From Distichodus sexfasciatus (taxonomy: Eukaryota > Chordata > Actinopteri > Characiformes > Distichodontidae): a DNA stretch of 64,000 nucleotides. The first letter of the stretch is position 1. Each line of letters opens with the position of its first letter. Shown piece by piece: positions 23,719 through 36,400 of this stretch. The position numbers were made by a program, and so were the translations under genes. The notes under the pieces were generated by a model, which saw nothing but the letters and a program-made list of their open reading frames with translations, had not been told where the DNA came from and ran no database searches. Where the stretch lies: the NCBI GenBank assembly GCA_032718565.1, contig JAVGVS010000304.1:372001-436000 (forward strand), read 5' to 3'.

Positions 23719-25322
23719 CAGTCTTATGCAAAAGTTTGGGCACCCCTCCAAGGTTGCATGATAATTAGCTCTGTCTTCATAAGAGAAGATCACAGCAAGA
23801 TGTGTGTTTTTTTTTCTAGAGATATATAGACAAGGGGATGTTTATCAGACCAAAATTCTCAATGTAGCATTATTGAGTTGTATGAAATAAAATAAAGTTT
23901 GAAAAATGGGATGTGCAAAAGTTTGGGCACCCTCTCACTTGCATTACTTTGAAGACCTGCAGTCATTTAATACTGACAGTTTGCAGCACCAAATTGCTTT
24001 GATTAGCTCATTAGACCTTAAACTACAAAGACAGCTGCAACCAATCAAAAAAAATGGTTTAACATATATAAATTGCTAGTGGTACTTGTCCTTGATTTTC
24101 TCTTAGAGAGTGGCAACATGGGAACCTTTAAAGAACTTTCTACTGACTTAAAAACTAAGATAATGCATTTTTTATGAATTAGGAGAAGGGTACAAAAGAT
24201 TATCACAAAGGTTTGGACTGTGTCTCAACAGCCAGAAATGTAGTTTGGAATGAAAGGCCACAGGAACAGTCCTTGTGAAGAAAAGATGTCGTAGGCCAAG
24301 AAAAATATCTCAAAGGCACAGGCGAAGACTGGTTAGAATCGTCACAGACCACCTCCAGAGAGCTACAACAACATCTGGCTCCTGATGGTGTCATTGTACA
24401 TCGCTCCACAGTCCAGCGCACTTTGCACCAGGAACAGCTCAGTGGAAGGGTGATGCGCAAAAAGAAGAGCCGCATGAGGTATGCAAAAGAGCATCTGGAC
24501 AAGCCAGAAATATTCTGGAAAAAAATACTGTGGACAGATGAGACTAAGATAGAGTTATTTGGTCATAACCAGAGGCACTATGCATGGTGAAAAAAATACA
24601 CAGCATTCCAGGGGAAGAACTTGCTGCCAACAGTAAAATTTGGTGGAGGGTCCATCATGTTATGGGGCTGTGTGGCTAGCACAGGTATTGGAAACCTTGT
24701 TAAAGTTGAGAGCCGCATGGATTCCACTCAATATCAGCAGATTCTTGAAAAGAATGTTCTAGAGTCAGTCACAAAGTTGAAGTTATGCCGGGGTTGGATG
24801 TTTCAGCACGACAGTGATTCAAAGCACCGCTCAAAAGCTACTAAGGTATTTATGCAGAGGCACAAGTACAATGTTCTTGAATGGCCATCCCAGTCCCCAG
24901 ACCTGAACATCACTGAAAATGTATAGATTGAGTTGAAGCAGGCTGTCCATGCCCGGAAGCCATCGAACCTGACTGAACTGGAGGCATTTTGGAAGAATGG
25001 TCCAAAATACCACCAGCCAGAATTCAGGGACTTGTGAGGGGCTATAGGAGTCGTCTACAGGCTGGTATTTCAGCCTGTAGACGCCTACAGGCTGGTATTA
25101 TATGGCTCTATGAAATATGAATGGGATTAATCCTTTGGGGTGCGATGCAATGAGCATTACATTGTTTCTGTTGGCCCAAATAAAATATTTCACTACTGAA
25201 TTGCTGCTGTTTCCATAAGTTATCAAATATGTTAAAATTAAGTTGCTGCCTCTCAAGCTTAGCAAGTTATGAATTAATACAGTTATTTTTATCAGGGGTG
25301 CCCAAACCTTTGCATAAGACTG
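23719..25322 (+). mobile_element. Full-length Tc1-type transposon with defective transposase
   Basis: 1604 bp with inverted ends CAGTCTTATGCAAAAGTTTG and, on the right, its complement ending TTTGCATAAGACTG. The right TA target is at 25323-25324. Transposase remnants include VKFGGGSIMLWGC, FQHDSDSKH (second Asp) and SPDLNITENV (Glu kept), followed by an in-frame TAG. Several frameshifts and an early stop near 24175 break the N-terminal half. The element can be mobilised only in trans, if at all. Confidence 0.9.
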
Positions 25323-25365
25323 TATAGCAGAGATGACAAAGTTTACTTTGACTTCTTTTATCTAC

Positions 25366-26049
25366 AGAAGTAAACACTAGATTCAATGACTATTTCAGAT
25401 ACAGATTCAACAAGTTATACTAAACTCCCAATAATTTTTTGGGATGTGATTATTTTGCTGATAAAAATAGTAAACTTCCAATAAACTTTTTGAATGTGAT
25501 TATTTTATTCTTGCTGATAATAAGAATACCAGCAGATGGCACTCTGTGCACTATACTAGGCGTTATTGTAAATTACAGAAGTATTTACAGTAGATCCCTT
25601 GGTCACTGTATTTTCAAATCTCAACAGGCAATCAATAAAAATCATCAGAGAAGACTTGGCCTCATTCTTGGCCTTACAATAGGCTCTAACTGTGGAAAAC
25701 AAATCTATGATAGGATGTCTGAGACATGTAACTAAACACAAGAAAGTGCATATGTTTAACCTGTTCACCAAGTGAGTTGCCTTATGACCACCTATAAGCC
25801 ACAGATGAAATTGTTTTTCAAATAAAACACGCTGCAGACCGCGATGGTCAATAAAAATGATATTTTTTTTCTTTCTACATTGTAGTTGACCAATCACGTG
25901 CGGCTTGAACAGGAAAAATAAGAGAGAGAGAAAAAACAAAGTGCCTCTGAGTGTTTACTTAAAAGAGCCGGCTCTAAGAGCTGTTTCGTTCGCAACCGAC
26001 ACATTACTACAATGAGAGACTTGCCGGTCAAGTCTTCTAGATTCGATGT
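25366..26049. other. Intergenic, no gene recognised
   Basis: AT-rich sequence with a small direct repeat ('aaacttccaataaactttttg' and 'aaactcccaataattttttg' near 25422 and 25472). No coding potential is supported. Confidence 0.5.
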
Positions 26050-26385
26050 CAGGGTCGGATTGACATAGTATGGGCCCCATGGGCAACTACACCTCAAGGC
26101 CACTCCACACACACGCACACACACACGCACGCACGCACACACCCATGTCCACCCCCTCCCCCTTTAGCCTAGGCCACAAGATTATTTATTTTATTTGTGT
26201 GTTCTCTCTTTAGAAAAGTATATTTTTTAACGATTGATGTATGATCTGTATGGATCATTTCCAGTGAATAATATAAAAATTATGCAAAGATATTTTAAGG
26301 TCTACTTGTGCTGCATGATGGGGCCACCCATTGGCTGTGGCCCCTGGGCACTTGCACGATCAAGACTATGGATATTCCGGCCTTG
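26050..26385. mobile_element. Short hAT-like MITE containing a CA microsatellite
   Basis: The ends CAGGGTCGGATTGACATAGT and a right end whose complement starts CAAGGCCGGAATATCCATAG are imperfect inverted repeats. The subterminal 'gggccccatgggca' and 'tggcccctgggcac' match in inverted sense. Flanks TTCGATGT and CTCGATAT resemble a decayed 8-bp duplication. A (CA/CG)n tract lies at 26104-26140. Confidence 0.55.
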
Positions 26386-26699
26386 CTCGATATAGAGGAT
26401 TTTCAAGCAGCGCGGACACGTGCAATCTCGGATGATTAGATCCAACTACGCTAATCTACTCCTCAGATGCGTTTGAAAAACCGACTTAACCGGATGAGTT
26501 TCACCGGCATTAACTGATCCAAGATGAGGCTTCTGAGCTTGGATGATTTACGCCACGTACGGAAAATATCCCCATGGTTTCTTACTTTACAAATTGTGTA
26601 TTTATGTTTCAATAAACAAAAACACAAAACACGACCAAACACGGGTGGCTGTGTGCTAGATGACCAGTTGCTTTCGATTCAAGACAATATAGTGTATGA

Positions 26700-26931
26700 C
26701 TGAGAAAATTTTTACTTTCGCGCTGTCATGTTATGTTCCATTTGTCTTGCCGTACACCGATCACGTGACCAAAACACTACATTCTGCCGCGAAAAGTTTT
26801 CGAAGCTTCTTATAGTGAGCAGATCGTCCGCCGTTTGTAATACTAAAGTAGTCGGATTTATAAGAGATTAGATCCACAATTAAACTTAAGCATTAGGCAG
26901 ACAGGTTAAAAGTTAGTTATTTTTCTAAATC
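26700..26931 (+). promoter_or_regulatory. gins1: Probable gins1 promoter and 5'UTR
   Basis: CpG dinucleotides rise just before the start codon (tacaccgatcacgtgacc, gccgcgaaaag, gatcgtccgccg), unlike the surrounding AT-rich DNA. A CACGTG-type E-box is at about 26763. No TATA box is evident, which fits a housekeeping replication gene. The start site is not determined. Confidence 0.4.
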
Positions 26932-29663
26932 ATGTTTTGCGAAAAGGCCGTTGAACTTATTAGAGAACTTCAGCGTCTGAGTGACGGTCAGCTGTCTGCA
27001 TTCAACGTATGTAAGCCGCCATTTTTTATGTTTGTACAACATATGTTTATTGTAATTAACACCCATTGATTAAAAAAACTTGATCTTTCAATTACTTTTG
27101 CGAATTAAATGTCGGCCCTACATTGACGATGGCTAACCCGAGTTTTGCCACTGTAGGAGGATAGTATTCGACAAGTGCTTGAAGAAATGAAGGCTTTATA
27201 CGAGCAAAACCAAAGTGACGTGTAAGATCGTAACTTTTTGCCTTTTTGTGAGATTAACGTTATTTCACAACACATCTAAAAATGCTTCCTTTTTCCACTC
27301 AATCTAAAGCAACGAAGCGAAGACGGAGGGCAGGAGCGAACTCATTCCCACCATTAAGTTCCGTCACTGTTGCTTGCTGAGGAACCAGCGCTGTATTGCT
27401 GCTTACCTGTATGACGTTCTCTTCACCGTGTAGCACATTTTCCCCGGCACCCGGTTAGTCATGAGTTGTAATATTTTCATATTGCTTCTTTCCTCTGCAG
27501 TTATGACCGTCTGCTTCGAATCCGCGCCCTCAGGTGGGAGTACGGCAGCGTGCTGCCTACCGCAATCCGCTTCCACATGTGCGCAGAGGAGGTGCGGCAC
27601 TCTTACTGATACCTTTACATGTTTTTCGGGGTTCCGTACGAATCCATAGCGTGGATTCAAAATGACCACATCGTTCAGTCACCTTTTTTGAACAGGTGGT
27701 CTATTTAAAAAGAGAGAGAATTGTTTTCATTTAAATGTCTGATAGTGGGTAGAAATAATACATGTCAAATGATAGTAGCTTTTTGTGATTTAGGATGTAT
27801 GGAACTGATCAGCCCATTATATTGTTTGTGTCTTGTGTATTGGTGGTCTTGTGGTTAGCATACTCGCCTCTGGACCAAGAGTTCCATCATTGGGTTCATG
27901 AGCAAGAACCTTAACCCCAAGTTACTCCAGGGAGACTGTCCCTGAAATCGATTTTGTTCATTTTCTTTTTTAAGAGTTTAAGAAACAATACAATATTGAT
28001 AGTGAATAGCAATCTTGATTGTTTCTAGTACAGCACATTTATTTTACATGTGGGGCAGTATGATTTAATGTTTCTGCAAAGCCATTGCATATGTAGGTTG
28101 TGCAATGCCACTTAAGGCAAATTAAATCAGTCATGTTACCAAAGAGAAATTCACCAGGTTCTCATTTTAAGTACAGATCTATGTGAGATGTCTGTTAAAT
28201 ATAGCAGACTCAGAGTTTGCACCATTTCTTAAAAATGAATTTGATATACAGTACTGTACAAAAGTTTTAGGCAGGTGTGAAAAAATGCTGTAAACAAAGA
28301 ATGCTTTCAAAAATGGAAGTGTTAATCATTTATTTTCATCAGTCAACGAAATGCAGTGAATGAACAAAAGAGAAATCTAAATCAAATCAATATTTGGTGT
28401 GACCACCCTTTGCCTTCAAAACAGCATCAATTCTTCTAGGTACGCTTGCAGACAATTTTTGAAGGAACTCGGCTGGTAGGTTGATCCAAACATCTTGGAG
28501 AACTAACCACAGATCTATAATCCTATAATCCTACAAAATACTATAATGACTACAAAATAATATAATGACTATAATCCTACAAAATCCCTGACTTTGTGCA
28601 AGTGTACCTATAAGAATTGATGCTGGTTTGAAGGCAAAAGGTAGTAACACCAATTATTGATTTGATTTAGATTTTTCTTTTGTTCACTCACTTTGCATTT
28701 TGTAAATTGATAAAAATAAACAATCATTTTTATTTCTGAAAGCATTCTTTGTTTACAGCATTTTTTCACACCTGCCTAAAACTTTTGCACAGTACGGTAC
28801 ATATGCACTTACCTACAAAAGAAACTCAGTCATTCTATGTATATCAGGAAAAATGCTGTAATTTTTGCACTATTGTGCAAGCCTATTTACATCGCAAGCT
28901 GCCATTGAACAAAATTACCAGCTTTGCCATGATTTGTCCATATTATATTCACGATTGATTGGAAAAAGACGAACTCAAGTTAAATTTAACTCACCTTACC
29001 ACTTAATGTTAATCACATTCATCAAACTTCCTTGCTAAATTTGAACGTCAGTGGTAACCTGTGACTTCATTTAGTGGCATAACTTGTAGAGCTGCTAAAT
29101 TACTGAGTGGAGTTAATTCTGGGTTACCTGGAAATGATTTTTTTAAAAATCCGTTTCTTAGTTAAATTTTATTGCTGTTTCATTAAACTGTGCAGCTGGA
29201 ATGGTTCAATCAGTACAAGAAGTCGCTGGCCACCTACATGAGGTCCCTTGGAGGAGAGGAGGGTCTGGACATAACACAAGACATGAAACCTCCCAAGAGT
29301 CTTTATATTCAGGTGGGAAGTGGATTAATTACTGTAACTGCAAGAACTGTCAAATACAGAAGTGTATTTGGTGCAATAATTTTACCAGTCAGTGATTACT
29401 GTTAGAATTTTATCTCCTCTGCCTTTCTTATAGGTGCGCTGTTTAAAAGACCATGGGGAGTTTGAGGTAGATGATGGCACAGTTATATTGTTGAAGAAAA
29501 ACAGCCAGGTATTGAAGTGAAAGAAATAGGAATGGTTTTATCAGTGGCACAATATGTAAGTTCACGTTATTTAAACCCATATTTGTATCCACAGCATTTC
29601 CTGCCACGGTGGAAATGTGAACAGCTTATTCGTCAGGGAGTGCTGGAGCATGTCATTTCCTAA
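26932..29663 (+). CDS. gins1: GINS complex subunit Psf1 (GINS1), 7 exons
   Basis: Subunit of the heterotetrameric GINS complex, part of the CMG replicative helicase with Cdc45 and Mcm2-7 in the nucleus. Exons: 26932-27006, 27157-27221, 27310-27408, 27501-27591, 29196-29312, 29434-29508, 29595-29663. The sum is 591 nt, 196 aa, the same as human GINS1. The N-terminus MFCEKAVELIRELQRL, the core IPTIKFRHCCLLRNQRC, the A-domain LATYMRSLGGEEGLDITQDM and the C-terminal B-domain [35 protein letters not shown] are all clear. All donors are GT and phases agree. Intron 4 (1.6 kb) contains a SINE and a Tc1-type MITE. It is convergent with ninl, with stop codons 768 bp apart. Confidence 0.96.
27840..27965 (+). 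repeat. SINE-like repeat in gins1 intron 4
   Basis: The tRNA-like head 'ggtggtcttgtggttagcat' and the tail 'agcaagaaccttaacccca' with 'actccagggagactgtcc' match related fragments at 31748-31855 and 36390-36450. Confidence 0.55.
28249..28797. mobile_element. Tc1-type MITE with long inverted repeats in gins1 intron 4
   Basis: 549 bp flanked by TA (28247-28248 and 28798-28799). The ends CAGTACTGTACAAAAGTTTT and the complement of '..acttttgcacagtacgg' pair, and the inverted match extends inwards for about 150-170 bp, leaving a small centre. There is no coding capacity. The transcript would form a long hairpin. Confidence 0.85.
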
Positions 29664-30086
29664 AGCAGAGATTCAAGATGGACTGTCCTTTGTTTACTTA
29701 TTCATGAATGGCACAGTAAAATAGCATTTTCTGTTTATGCATCTGTACAATTCAAAGGTGTACAAAAAATTCTGTAAGAAAAAGTACATTTTTATTGTGT
29801 GAAATTTTACTGTCATTTTATACATGAGTGTCAGATAAACATCCTACTCATGTCCTTATAACAGGTCATTAACCCTCTTCCTAAAAGCAGTGAGGGCAGT
29901 ACAGACTCAAACACTGAAAATGCTTTATAATTTGACTGTACAGTAGTGCATCATGATGTAAATATGTGCAAATTTGTACATGTGAATACAGTCCATTATG
30001 TTATTCCTAAAAATCTTTTACACCTTTTAATTTACATACTTCATGAATATTTACTGCCTGGATCTACAACATTTTCCACACATTTG

Positions 30087-30097
30087 AATAAAATAAA
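30087..30097 (+). terminator. gins1: gins1 poly(A) signal
   Basis: Overlapping AATAAA hexamers at 30087-30092 and 30092-30097, about 425 nt after the gins1 stop. They lie before the end of the convergent ninl coding region. Confidence 0.55.
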
Positions 30098-30371
30098 GGG
30101 CACAGACTACTTGGAGAATACAGTACAATGCTACCTTTCCCCAGGTTTTTCACAGAATATTTCTTCCTGTTTGTCTCAAGATAAAACCATAATACTGTTG
30201 TATAGCACGGAATTGTCACATTGTTTTATAAAATATTAAATTCAGGGATTCCCTGCAAAACCCTGACAACCTAACACATCTGGAATTTACGTTTAAAACT
30301 TGTGTTATGTGCTAATACTAAGATTTCAGTGTTATTGTGGGGGAGTTTCCCATTCCAAGAATTATCACAGA

Positions 30372-30377
30372 TTTAAT
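30372..30377 (-). terminator. ninl: Candidate ninl poly(A) signal
   Basis: On the minus strand an ATTAAA hexamer lies about 55 nt after the ninl stop codon. A more distal signal is possible, in which case the gins1 and ninl 3'UTRs would overlap. Confidence 0.35.
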
Positions 30378-30430
30378 AAGAAAACACTTGACTATTCACA
30401 GTTCCCAACAAGTTAGGGAGTGACCCATTT

Positions 30431-33400
30431 CTAACTGGAAAAAGAGGCAGGAGCGATTTTACACAGGAGCTTGTTCAGAGCAGTCACTTTTTCCTCCAAG
30501 ATGAAACATTTCTTCTCTGCACTTTTCTGCCTCTGCTCTGTGACTTGAAGAGCCTTCATGAGCTGAGAGTTCTCTACGTAGAGGTCCTTTAGCAGCAGAT
30601 CTGATTTAGCATTTTTAGCCATCTACAAAGAGAAATTAAGTGTTTTTTCAATAGTAGGCATTTCATTACCTTAGCCATGAGGTCATGTCAAATACTGAAT
30701 TTGATGTTAAAATTCAGACAAACCTGCTCTTTCAACTGGTTGACCTTCTCCTGCAGCATCAGACGTACACTCTTTAGCTTGATTTCCACCTCCCCCATCC
30801 GCTCCTGCATGTTCTCCATCACTTTTTCATATCTCTCCTGTTCAGAATCAAATTTTGAGAAGTTGGAATTGGTCCTCTCCCACAAGTCAGACTTTAACAT
30901 ACAGACAATTAGAAGAATTCTAAAGTTTTCCCTCTACAAATATTAACAGGGGGTTTAATAATGGTCTTCAGTATTGCTTTAGAACTCCATGTTGGGTTTT
31001 CACTTGCTACTTTTTGCTTATTAATTTGTCTTGACCTATAAGAAAAATATAGCAATTTTTAAAGACGAGCCATAGGCAAAGGCTCATATGGTTGCATTGT
31101 CAGGGAGGATGTTTAATTCCTATAAAAGGGCACTACTTTCTTCATTGTTTAAGTCAGTGGTTAGTAAACAGCAATCTTAGTAGACTACACAGAGAAGAGT
31201 GACTTCAGATGCACAATGTGTGTGTCAGTGCAGCATGCATTAAATGGACCTGCTGAAGGCTCAGTTGCGTGCTGGCCTGCCGTGTCTGAGAGTGGAGCTT
31301 CTCTTCCAGCTGCTGTGTCCTGCTTTGCTCTTCGGCCAGCTGGGCCTGCAGATGAGCCTGGTGCATTCTGCTGCTGGAGTCCACCTCCTCCTGAAGCTCT
31401 TGTACTTCACGAGTATGCTGGGCCTGGTTCAGTGACAAGGCAGTGTCTGCTCTCAGGGCCTGCATAAAAATACAAATTTTTCAAATATAACTTGGAGTAT
31501 TTAAGTACCCATCATATATAGTATTAAGTCTGTTAGGTATTTTCAAACCTGCTCTTCTGCCTGCAGTCTGGCAGCCTCAAGGTCTTCCTGTTTATTTTTT
31601 AACATGAGGCATTCCTGTTTTAGCCTCTGGAGCTCAGAGTCCTGAATTTGCAGCTTAGACTTGTAGTCTGTTGTCTACAAAACACAAAACCATACAAATA
31701 CTTTTTAAACAATATATGTTTATTTAATAATGGGTGCGTGAAGGTAAAATGTGATGGTGGTGTAGTGGTTAGGATATTCCTCCAGCAGTGCCATCACTGG
31801 GTCCCTAAGCAAGACCCTTAACCCCAAGTTGCTCTCAGGGAGCAAGATGTCATGCTATAATGCTATAAAGTCTAAATACCATTATTCTCACTCAAAGCCG
31901 AAAGCAAATCCACTCCAGTGTGAAATAAGTTGTTGTGAAACAAGGAATGGTTAATGTCAGTTCAAATAATGTTACCATCACAGTTCATATAAAGTTTCAG
32001 AGCAGATGTTGACTTTGCTTGCACCTCCAAGTTCTGTTACTGAAAGTAATTTCTGTAAAGCTATGGAAATATTTTAATTGACTGACCTTTTCGAGAAGAT
32101 CCTGGTTCCGTATTCTCACACTCTTCAACTCTTCTTGTAGAATGTTTGCTGTCGTCTGTTCTTGCATGCTGCGAGCTGTCTGTAGCTGCTCTCTCTCTTT
32201 ATTAAGCTTGTTCACATGGGCCTCAAGCTCCAAGATCTGTTGGAGAGCAACAGTTGATCTTAAGCCATTTGTTTGTTTCCAGAACAAGGGAAGTATTTAC
32301 ATTGACCCCAGGTTTAACCAGGAGACACCTTCCCACCTTGTTCTGAGATTCTTTCAGCATCATATGTTGCTCCTGGATTCGAGCATCCTTGTCTTTGTGT
32401 ACTGCATCGAGTTGAGAGCAAAGCTGCACTGTCTGGGTTTCAAGAGTCTTTTTACACTCATGAACCGTTACAAGCTGTGAAATAAAAGAGCTACTTCAGC
32501 ACAAAAACATGACAGTGGGATGGAGAGAACCTGGGCTGGACAAATTCTCTTACCATCTTGTTTCTTTCTTCTGATTCTTTTAGTAACTCATCCTTCTCCT
32601 GCTGAAGAGTCTGATTTTTCAATGTTAGAAGCGTCAGAGCAGACTCTACTTCTGAAAAATGTCGTAGCTGCCAAAGGAACATTTTCAGGAAAAATTTTTA
32701 CATTTGTAATGAAAACATTATTTGCATTTGCTTATTTGGTGAATTATGTATTTTTTTCACTTGAAGCCATAATTACTGAATTGGACTGTAAATACACAGG
32801 AGTTTCATAAATCAGTTCAGTTCAGCTAAGCCTGAAAATATTACCTTGTCCTTGGCAGCATTGAGCTCTTTTTCAAGAAGAGTCTTTTCCTCTTCTGTGC
32901 TGACTTGAATCAACAGCTTCTCTTTTTCTAGCTGGCTAGAAATCTCTTGGAGTTCTTTGAGAGAGATTTCTGCCTCATCTTTCTCTTTACATGCCAAGGC
33001 AAGCTTATCTGTCAACAACTGCACTGTTCCTCGGTCAGAAAGTAAACGAGAATTTAACTCAGCATTCTTGTTACTAAGTTGCAGGTTCCGTGCACTCAGA
33101 TCCAACACCTCTTCCCGAAACTTGGAGTTCTGTGTACAGAAAAATATTAATGAACTAAAGGAACTGAAGGCAAACCACCCAGACACAGTTAATACGATTC
33201 TCACCTCTTTGTGCAACCTTTCTTCTTCCTCCCGAATCTTCAGATATTCTCTTTCGGTTTCCTCGAATTTCTTTCTGGAATGAAGATTTATAGAGATTAA
33301 ATTGGTTAATTTTATATACATATGTAATTTTATCTTCAATGCCAAGATCACAGTGAGGGTTCCTCAGTAGGCTCTTTTCTGACCTCTTTTTGCTGACCTC

Positions 33401-36400
33401 CTCCTCAAGCCTTGTCACATCTTGATGCAACACAGCCAGCCTTTCTTTCAGTGCAATGTTTTCAGACTTAAACTCATCAAGTTTAGCCCTACAGTTGTAA
33501 AGAGAGGAAAATAGGTTTCAAACTTTCCTGACATAAGTTTTAGACTCACACAGTGAGGGCCATTTGATCTCTGATCATACAACGAACAATTTCAAATCAA
33601 CATCAATGATCTAAGATTAGTAGTAAGAGGATGCAGCACACATGAATGTAAATCAAATGTCAGGCATTTTCTTGAAATCATGCACAAAAAATTAACAAGG
33701 CATCAGTTAGTAGGTTGCAATGATGGATATTCAGGACTTGTTAGACAGATCTGAAAATCAAAAAATGTAAAATGGCATGTGAAGGGGTTAAATAATCCAA
33801 GAGAGTAGACAGAAAGGTGAGAAGTGACCTTGCAACTATCATTCAAATCTTGGCATCCACGTCGTAGAAGCAAAACAATGATCAAGGCGGCGGGTGTTAA
33901 TCAGTTTTCTGTCTCATTTTCATCTACCAGGCCGAGTGCCACAAACCTGTGTGGACTGGCTGGATCAGTCACTGCCTCCAGGGCCATGACTAGTGTCTCC
34001 ATCTCCAGTAACTGCCATTTCATCTGGTCTTTCTCCCGCTCAAATGCCTCCTCTGCTCGCTGAACTTCAGCCTGGGAGTCCATGAGGGACTCCTGCAGCT
34101 GATTGCTGATATTGTTTGCCTCTTCTCTTAGGGAGGTGAGCTCCTTTTCCTTGTCCTCCAGCAGGCCGTTCAAAAGTTTTACCTCATCGCTGAGATAGTC
34201 CACGTTCTGAAACAAGTCCATCTTTTGACTAACCTCACTCCAAAGCAAGTCCATCTCTTTAGATTTAGCATTTAGCTGACTCCCAAGTTCTAATATTTGG
34301 TTATCCCTATGCTGTACTTCTGCTGTCAGTTCTTCAATACCTTTCCGGAGGCTGGTTGTTTCTGTCTCCATTTCCATGATTTGACAAGACAGCTGATCTG
34401 AAAGATGACTATAACTGGATTTCTCCTGTAAGAGGACACTTTTTTCTTCCTGTTCAAAGCTCAATTCGGTCTGGAGTTGGGTAACCTTCCCCAATTCCTG
34501 GCTTAGCGCATTCTGTAGGTGCCTCTCCATATCATTTAATCGGTTACAGTCCTCACAGGCCACCTGAAGCTGTGCTTGAAGGTCCTTAAGCATGACTTCC
34601 CGACTCTTCAGTTCATCTGTAAGGCTGTCTCTATCCATTTCCACAGACTTAAGATAAGAAGCCAGTCTTGACAAATGCTCATCTCGGTTTTTCAGTGCTT
34701 CATGAGTTATCTCCAAGTTTTCTGTTAACTGTCCCAGCTCCTTCTCTTGTAACTTAAGCTGTGCTTGCTGTTGGACAAGTACTGAAGACAAACGACTACA
34801 GGCTCCCTGCAATCTTTCCTTCTCCTTTTGCAAAGTGTCGGATTGTGTTCTCATACTCTCCAATTCCAGCTCAAGCTTACACAGTTGATCAAGAAGCTCT
34901 TGCTCTCTCTTTTTGTCTTCTGTATGCCTCTCTTCCAGCAGAGACAATTTGCCAAGAAGCACATCCTCTGTGTTTTTTTCTACCTTTTGTTGAGAAAGCT
35001 GATTAAAAAGATCCTTCTTCTTCTCATGTTCAGAATGAAGCTTGCACTCTAATCGAGATACTTTAGCGAGAAGCTTTTGCTCCCTGTCCTTCTTACTGTC
35101 CATCTCCTTCTCTTTGGCACAAAGTTCTGAGGTCAGATTCTGGATAAGGGCATCCTGGGCTTTCATTGAGACCATGTTTTCTTCAAGCTGCACACACATC
35201 TCCTCCAGCTTCTCCTCCAACTGCCTCTGCAGGAGTTGTGACTGCTCTTCAGCTTGAGAATCCAGATCAACCTGAGTCTGCATCCTGCAAATAGACTCTC
35301 TGAGCTGCCGGATCTCCTCCTGGTGAGCCTCCTCCAGTTTCTTTCTCTCAAGTACAGCACTGCTGCAGATCCTAGCCTGTTCCTCCCCCAAGCGCTCAGC
35401 ACTGAGAAGACGCTCCCTGTATAACTCCTGCTCCAACTCCTGGAATCTCGCCTCCTGCATGCCCACGTCCTTGTGGTGCCGCTCAGCCTGCTCCTGCTGC
35501 CGAACGCGCTCAAAGTGCAGCTCAGCCTTCATTTGTGAGATCTGTTGCTCCATCTCGTCCCTGCTACACAGCAACATGCTAAGTTTTTATGTGTGAAAAC
35601 AGTCAGGATAGAACTTCAGTACTGGGATACTAGATATATTAAGATATACTTTAAATATGAATAAAAGTTTGGGTGAAGAATTTATATATAACGAAAGGAG
35701 CACTGGGTGGCTCGGTGGCGCAGTGGTTAGCGGTGCCGCTTCACAGCGAGCAGGTCCTGGGTTCAATCCCGGGTTTCGCCATAGGGCCCTTCTGCATGCT
35801 CTCCCTGTGTCTGCGTGGGTTTTCTCCAGGGGCTCCGGTTTCCTCCCACAATCCAAAAGCATGCAATATAGGTTAACTGGCGACTCTAAATTGGCCCTGT
35901 AAGGTGTGAATGAGAGTGTGATTATGTGAGTGTGTGTGCTCTGCAGTGTGTAGGCTCCGGTCCTCGCAACCCCGATAGGAATTAAGCGGTTCAAATATCG
36001 AATGAATGAATAAATGAATGAATGAAAGGAGCACTGACTGAATACACATAGTTGAGGTGATAATCTGTACTTTTTAAATAAACATTCTACTCGAACAGAT
36101 AGCATCTTTATAATAAAATGTTTCAATTCATTAATGATACATTATATCCAGGGTTTTCAATTGGTTCTGTCCCAGGGACCACCATTCAAACTAAGCAGTA
36201 TTCTGCAGCCCACTGTGTGTGTTGGGAGGTTTTTTTTCCTCTTATTTTTAGATATTTGCATTAAATTCATTATTCATAAAGATGCCCAAATAAAAGGAAA
36301 CTTTTCAGTTATTTCAGTAGTGAAACTGGATTGCACGTCACTTATGGACCAAATAGTTGTAGATTAAAATTCAGTTACAGCCTATCAACATTGAGCCCCC

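Noticed and set aside
31216..31467. Plus-strand open frame
   Set aside because: It is antisense to the ninl exon at 31250-31459, whose splice sites and coiled-coil reading are convincing.
35163..35513. Arg/Ser-rich open frame
   Set aside because: It is a shadow of the ninl coiled-coil exon in another frame.
35706..35790. tRNA gene with A and B boxes
   Set aside because: The head is only tRNA-like and belongs to a SINE with a target duplication, and the same head recurs in several places.
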